This document shows, one piece after another, positions 61,536-64,000 of a stretch of 64,000 nt of DNA. How positions within the stretch are numbered: the first letter of the stretch is position 1; each line of letters opens with the position of its first letter. Location of the stretch: assembly GCA_049997955.1 (NCBI GenBank), contig JAEBDY010000002.1:124001-188000 (forward strand). The letters run 5' to 3'. The notes beneath the pieces are model-generated. The model made no database searches. It was not told where the DNA came from and saw only the letters and a program-made list of their open reading frames with translations. Source of the DNA: Umezawaea sp049997955. Lineage in GTDB: Bacteria > Actinomycetota > Actinomycetes > Mycobacteriales > Pseudonocardiaceae. Made by a program: the position numbers and the translations under genes.

Positions 61536-62050
61536 GTGCAGACGCCGGACGAATGGCCACCGCAGGTCGAGATCAAGCTGATGCGGGCAGTGGATTCGAA
61601 GCTGGTTGGGTCAAGCCCGTTCGACAGCGATCACGACTTCCGAACGACAGTCCGGTCATGCCGGGTGGTCAGCCTGGATGCTGACGCAAGGGTCACGGCG
61701 GCGACTGGTGCAGACGCCCGCCGAACGGTTACCGCAGGTCGGGACCCGGTTGATGCGGTGGTGGATCGAGTTGGTCGGGGTCAAGTACGCCCGGCGGTGA
61801 TCAGGACTTCCGGACCAGGGCCGATCGTGCCGGTGGTCAGCCTGCCTGGGTGATGACGCAAGGGCGATGGCTGCGATAGGCGCAGACAGCGGGCGGAGGC
61901 GGAGGTACGGCGGACGGCGGGCGGAGGAGAAAGGAGCGGCTACGGCAGGTTGGATCTGGCTGATGCGGGTGGTGGAGTTGAAGCTGGTTGGGCGAGTCTG
62001 GCCGGTGGTGGTCAGGACTTTGAACGACGGTCGGTCGTGCCGGTGGTCAG
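61536..62050. repeat. Degenerate tandem repeat, about 172-bp period
   Basis: Three units start at 61536, 61708 and 61880. Shared words in order: G[T/C]GCAGAC, CCGCAGGTCG, CTGATGCGG or TTGATGCGG, GTGGA, GTTGGT or GGTTGG, CAGGACTT/CACGACTT, CGGTCATGCCG/CGATCGTGCCG/CGGTCGTGCCG, and GGTGGTCAGCC. The third unit has an insertion of about 40 bp. No protein frame is conserved between units, so the repeat appears to be non-coding. Confidence 0.8.
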
Positions 62051-62901
62051 CCGGGGATCACGTCTGGGCGGGGGCGGGTGGTGGCGTGGGTTGCTGCTCG
62101 GCGTAGTTGGGCGGCTATCTCTGCTGGGGACTGGTTCTTGGTGGTGTGGACCACCAGTACGCCTGCTGCCTTCAGGTGGTGGGGTGGGGTTGTGGTGCGG
62201 AACTGCCAGGCCAGGCCCAGGGAGTTCCACCAGGCGTCGGCGGTGCCGAGTGGGCGGCCTTCCGGGGTGTGCAGGGGGATGTGCCACCTGGGTTGGGGCA
62301 GGCCGGATCTGGTGATGACCTCCGTCGGGCCCGGCGGCAGGGCGGTCAGGGCGGCCCGCAGGGTGGGGCTGCCTCGGGGGTGCAGGTCGGTTGGATCGGT
62401 GCCCGCTCGGATGGTTTCGGCGAGCACGGCGCGTTGGGCCGCGAGCGGGAGGTGGCGGGCCGCGTCCAGGACCGCCCTGGAGGGTGGGGCGGTGAGGAAG
62501 TTGTTGCGCAGCATCGGGTTCGGCATGCCGCGGGTGCGGGTCACGCGGATTTCCGGTGGCGCTTCCAGTTGGCGGCGGTGCGGGATCAGCACGTGGACCG
62601 GGCCCGCCGCGGGGACGGTGCGGATGCCGTGCAGGTGGAGGGCGTCCAAGCCGGTCAGCAGGGTGTTGGGGCCCGCGTAGCGGAGAGCGCCCTGGACTCG
62701 CTGCGTTCGGGTCGGCGGTGAGCCGCTGAGGAGCAGGACGCCGGGCAGGAGGCGCTGCCACGGGCCGCCCAGACGGCAGCGGAGGTGCAGCAGCGTCGAG
62801 CTGAGGCCCAGCTGGAGGAGTTCGGTCGTGGTGGCCACGCCGTGGCGGAACAGGGTGGCCAGTGCGTCCAGGTCGATCAGGGTGCGGTTGGTCGTGTGCA
62901 T
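62047..62901 (-). CDS. AbiEi-antitoxin-like N-terminal / restriction-endonuclease-like C-terminal protein
   Basis: A 284-residue protein of a family common in actinobacteria. N-terminal winged-helix region (about 10-75: LDALATLFRHGVATTTELLQLGLSSTLLHLRCRLGGPWQRLLPGVLLLSG) resembles the AbiEi type-IV antitoxin N-domain. The C-terminal half (about 190-280; GRPLGTADAWWNSLGLAWQF ... AAGVLVVHTT) resembles the Vsr/DUF559 endonuclease-like fold with a remaining Asp and Lys positions uncertain. No AbiEii toxin partner is adjacent, so an abortive-infection role is not supported. ATG 62901. Function unknown. Confidence 0.65.
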   Translation of the reverse strand: MHTTNRTLIDLDALATLFRHGVATTTELLQLGLSSTLLHLRCRLGGPWQRLLPGVLLLSGSPPTRTQRVQGALRYAGPNTLLTGLDALHLHGIRTVPAAGPVHVLIPHRRQLEAPPEIRVTRTRGMPNPMLRNNFLTAPPSRAVLDAARHLPLAAQRAVLAETIRAGTDPTDLHPRGSPTLRAALTALPPGPTEVITRSGLPQPRWHIPLHTPEGRPLGTADAWWNSLGLAWQFRTTTPPHHLKAAGVLVVHTTKNQSPAEIAAQLRRAATHATTRPRPDVIPG

Positions 62902-62988
62902 GTGTCCAGGATCGGCCGGGCCCACCCCTCGGTCCACTGGGCCCGGCCGATCTGTGGACAACTCCCTGGCCTGTGGACAACCGGAGGC

Positions 62989-63213
62989 TCACGAGTTGAC
63001 GAGATCGCGTTCCGGGGCTAGTTCCTCCGGGGTGTCGCGGATCTCGCGCCACGCGTCGTGCACGGCGACCAAGCCGCCCGCCATCACGAGGGCGGCGGCC
63101 ACGGCGACGAGGCCGGAGACGTTGAGCTGCAAGAGCATGACGATGATCGCTCCCACCTGGAGAACGGTGAAGACGATGGTGGTGCCGAGTCGTTCGATCT
63201 GCTGCCTGGTCAT
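62989..63213 (-). CDS. Small membrane protein, unknown
   Basis: A 74-residue protein with two hydrophobic helices (about 13-30 and 33-52) and a charged C-terminus (AWREIRDTPEELAPERDLVNS). I do not recognise a family. ATG 63213. It lies between the AbiEi-like gene and the Crp/Fnr gene on the same strand but has its own gap on both sides; relation to neighbours is not clear. Confidence 0.65.
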   Translation of the reverse strand: MTRQQIERLGTTIVFTVLQVGAIIVMLLQLNVSGLVAVAAALVMAGGLVAVHDAWREIRDTPEELAPERDLVNS

Positions 63214-63300
63214 GTCGGGAGACCCCCTGGATTCGGTGACTCCCCAGTTGTAGGCCCGATTTCGCGGGCCTTCCGCGTCAGATGCCCCAGAACGGCGAAG

Positions 63301-63954
63301 TCATCCGACCAGGTCGTAGAGCCGGTCGGGCGCGAGGATGTCGATGCGGCGCCTGCCGGTGCGCACGATGCCCTGCTGGCGCAACGACCGCAGCACCCGC
63401 ACGAGGGACTCGCGGGACGTGCCCGCGGCGCTCGCCAGCTCCTCCTGGCTCAACGCGACAGCGCCCGCCGACCCGACGCCGCGGTGCAGCACGACGTCCA
63501 GGAGCACGGCGGCTACGCGCTGGGTGGAGGTGCCGCTGAACTGGATGCGCTGCCGGTCGGCGTCGCGCTGCCTCGACACCACGACGGTGAGCACGGCCCA
63601 CGCGATGTGCGGCTGCCTGCGGCACAGCTCGGTGAACCGGTCCTGCGCGATCATCAGCGCCGAGGCCTCCCCGAGCACGCGAACGCTCGCCGACCGCGGC
63701 AGACCGTCCACGGCGGACCGCTCCCCCACGATGTCGCCCGGCCCGCGGATCGCCAGCACCTTCTCGTGGCCGCCGGGTGAGGTCGCCGTGACCCGCATGA
63801 GGCCGCGCCGGACGACCAGCACGTGCTGCGACGGCTCGCCCTCGTGGCAGACGACCGCGCCGGGCTCGAACTCGCGCACGGTGCCGACAGCGTCGAGCAG
63901 GGCGTGCCCCACGGGGTCCAGCAGCCCCCAGAACCGCGCCACCTCGGATTCCAT
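63301..63954 (-). CDS. Crp/Fnr-family transcriptional regulator
   Basis: A 217-residue regulator with an N-terminal cyclic-nucleotide-binding (cNMP) beta barrel (about 15-115; REFEPGAVVCHEGEPSQHVLVVRRGLMRV, GPGDIVGERSAVDGLPRSASVRV), a dimer helix and a C-terminal Crp HTH (about 160-210; LSQEELASAAGTSRESLVRVLRSLRQQGIVRT). No Cys cluster, so not a classical FNR. ATG 63954 with GGTGGG upstream; an in-frame GTG at 63993 gives a longer form. Targets and ligand unknown. Confidence 0.93.
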   Translation of the reverse strand: MESEVARFWGLLDPVGHALLDAVGTVREFEPGAVVCHEGEPSQHVLVVRRGLMRVTATSPGGHEKVLAIRGPGDIVGERSAVDGLPRSASVRVLGEASALMIAQDRFTELCRRQPHIAWAVLTVVVSRQRDADRQRIQFSGTSTQRVAAVLLDVVLHRGVGSAGAVALSQEELASAAGTSRESLVRVLRSLRQQGIVRTGRRRIDILAPDRLYDLVG

Positions 63955-64000
63955 CCCACCAGCCTGCAACAACGCGGGCGTTCGTGGTCGCAAGTGGGCC

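Noticed and set aside
62047..62901. Type IV abortive-infection toxin-antitoxin pair (AbiE)
   Set aside because: Only an AbiEi-like N-domain is present; no nucleotidyltransferase toxin (AbiEii) lies next to it.

Overview
The window is high-GC DNA (roughly 70% G+C by eye) with many GTG starts, four-base ATGA/GTGA gene overlaps and several apparently leaderless promoters, which points to an actinomycete. Gene content and order (the bioB-bsaP-DUF2567 / nrtR-nadABC / hisD-hisC group, and a dcw cluster ending in ftsZ-pgeF-yggS-sepF-yggT-divIVA) follow the mycobacterial pattern. I infer a member of the Pseudonocardiales (Saccharothrix/Lentzea/Actinosynnema type); the exact genus is not established.

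Layout. 0-1.7 kb: hisD and the start of hisC. 1.7-7.5 kb: a secreted M14 carboxypeptidase, a class-V aminotransferase coupled to a lipoprotein solute-binding protein, a nitrilase-family amidohydrolase and an unknown gene. 7.5-12.4 kb: the nadABC operon facing its probable repressor NrtR across a shared operator, then a LON-domain protein. 12.4-15.4 kb: an intergenic hairpin repeat and an MFS transporter coupled to a DUF1445 hydro-lyase. 15.4-20.6 kb: a biotin locus (P450, bioA, bioD, bioB, bsaP) behind a BioQ-like palindrome, with a DUF2567 membrane protein. 20.9-28.9 kb: an HTH-linker-Ig-like protein, rluD, lspA, a SAM-riboswitch-controlled class-V aminotransferase, a K+/H+ antiporter, an M28 aminopeptidase, and a divergent TetR/ECF-sigma pair. 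28.9-33.4 kb: ileS under a T-box, then an unusual non-coding block (large inverted repeat plus five 42-bp tandem repeats) and a membrane protein.

33.4-54.5 kb holds the division and cell-wall (dcw) cluster, read leftward from mraZ: mraZ, rsmH, ftsL-like, ftsI, murE, murF, mraY, murD, ftsW, murG, murC, ftsQ, then an out-of-place DinB-fold gene, ftsZ, pgeF, yggS, sepF, yggT, divIVA. It makes lipid II, builds the septal synthase and forms and positions the Z-ring. mraZ has a promoter overlapped by four 10-bp-pitch MraZ boxes. 54.9-59.7 kb: a rightward moxR-DUF58-transglutaminase operon. 59.7-64 kb: DUF3040, a repeat-rich non-coding stretch, an AbiEi-like protein, a small membrane protein and a Crp/Fnr regulator.

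The most unusual signals are structural, not protein-coding: two ~140-bp dispersed elements at 12.7 and 37.1 kb whose hairpin loop is nearly identical while the outer stems differ but stay paired; the inverted/tandem repeat block upstream of the ileS T-box; and a 172-bp-period degenerate tandem repeat at 61.5-62.0 kb. The P450 fused into a bioF-less biotin operon and the DinB gene between ftsQ and ftsZ are the most interesting gene-context oddities. No tRNA, rRNA, CRISPR array, insertion sequence or prophage was recognised.
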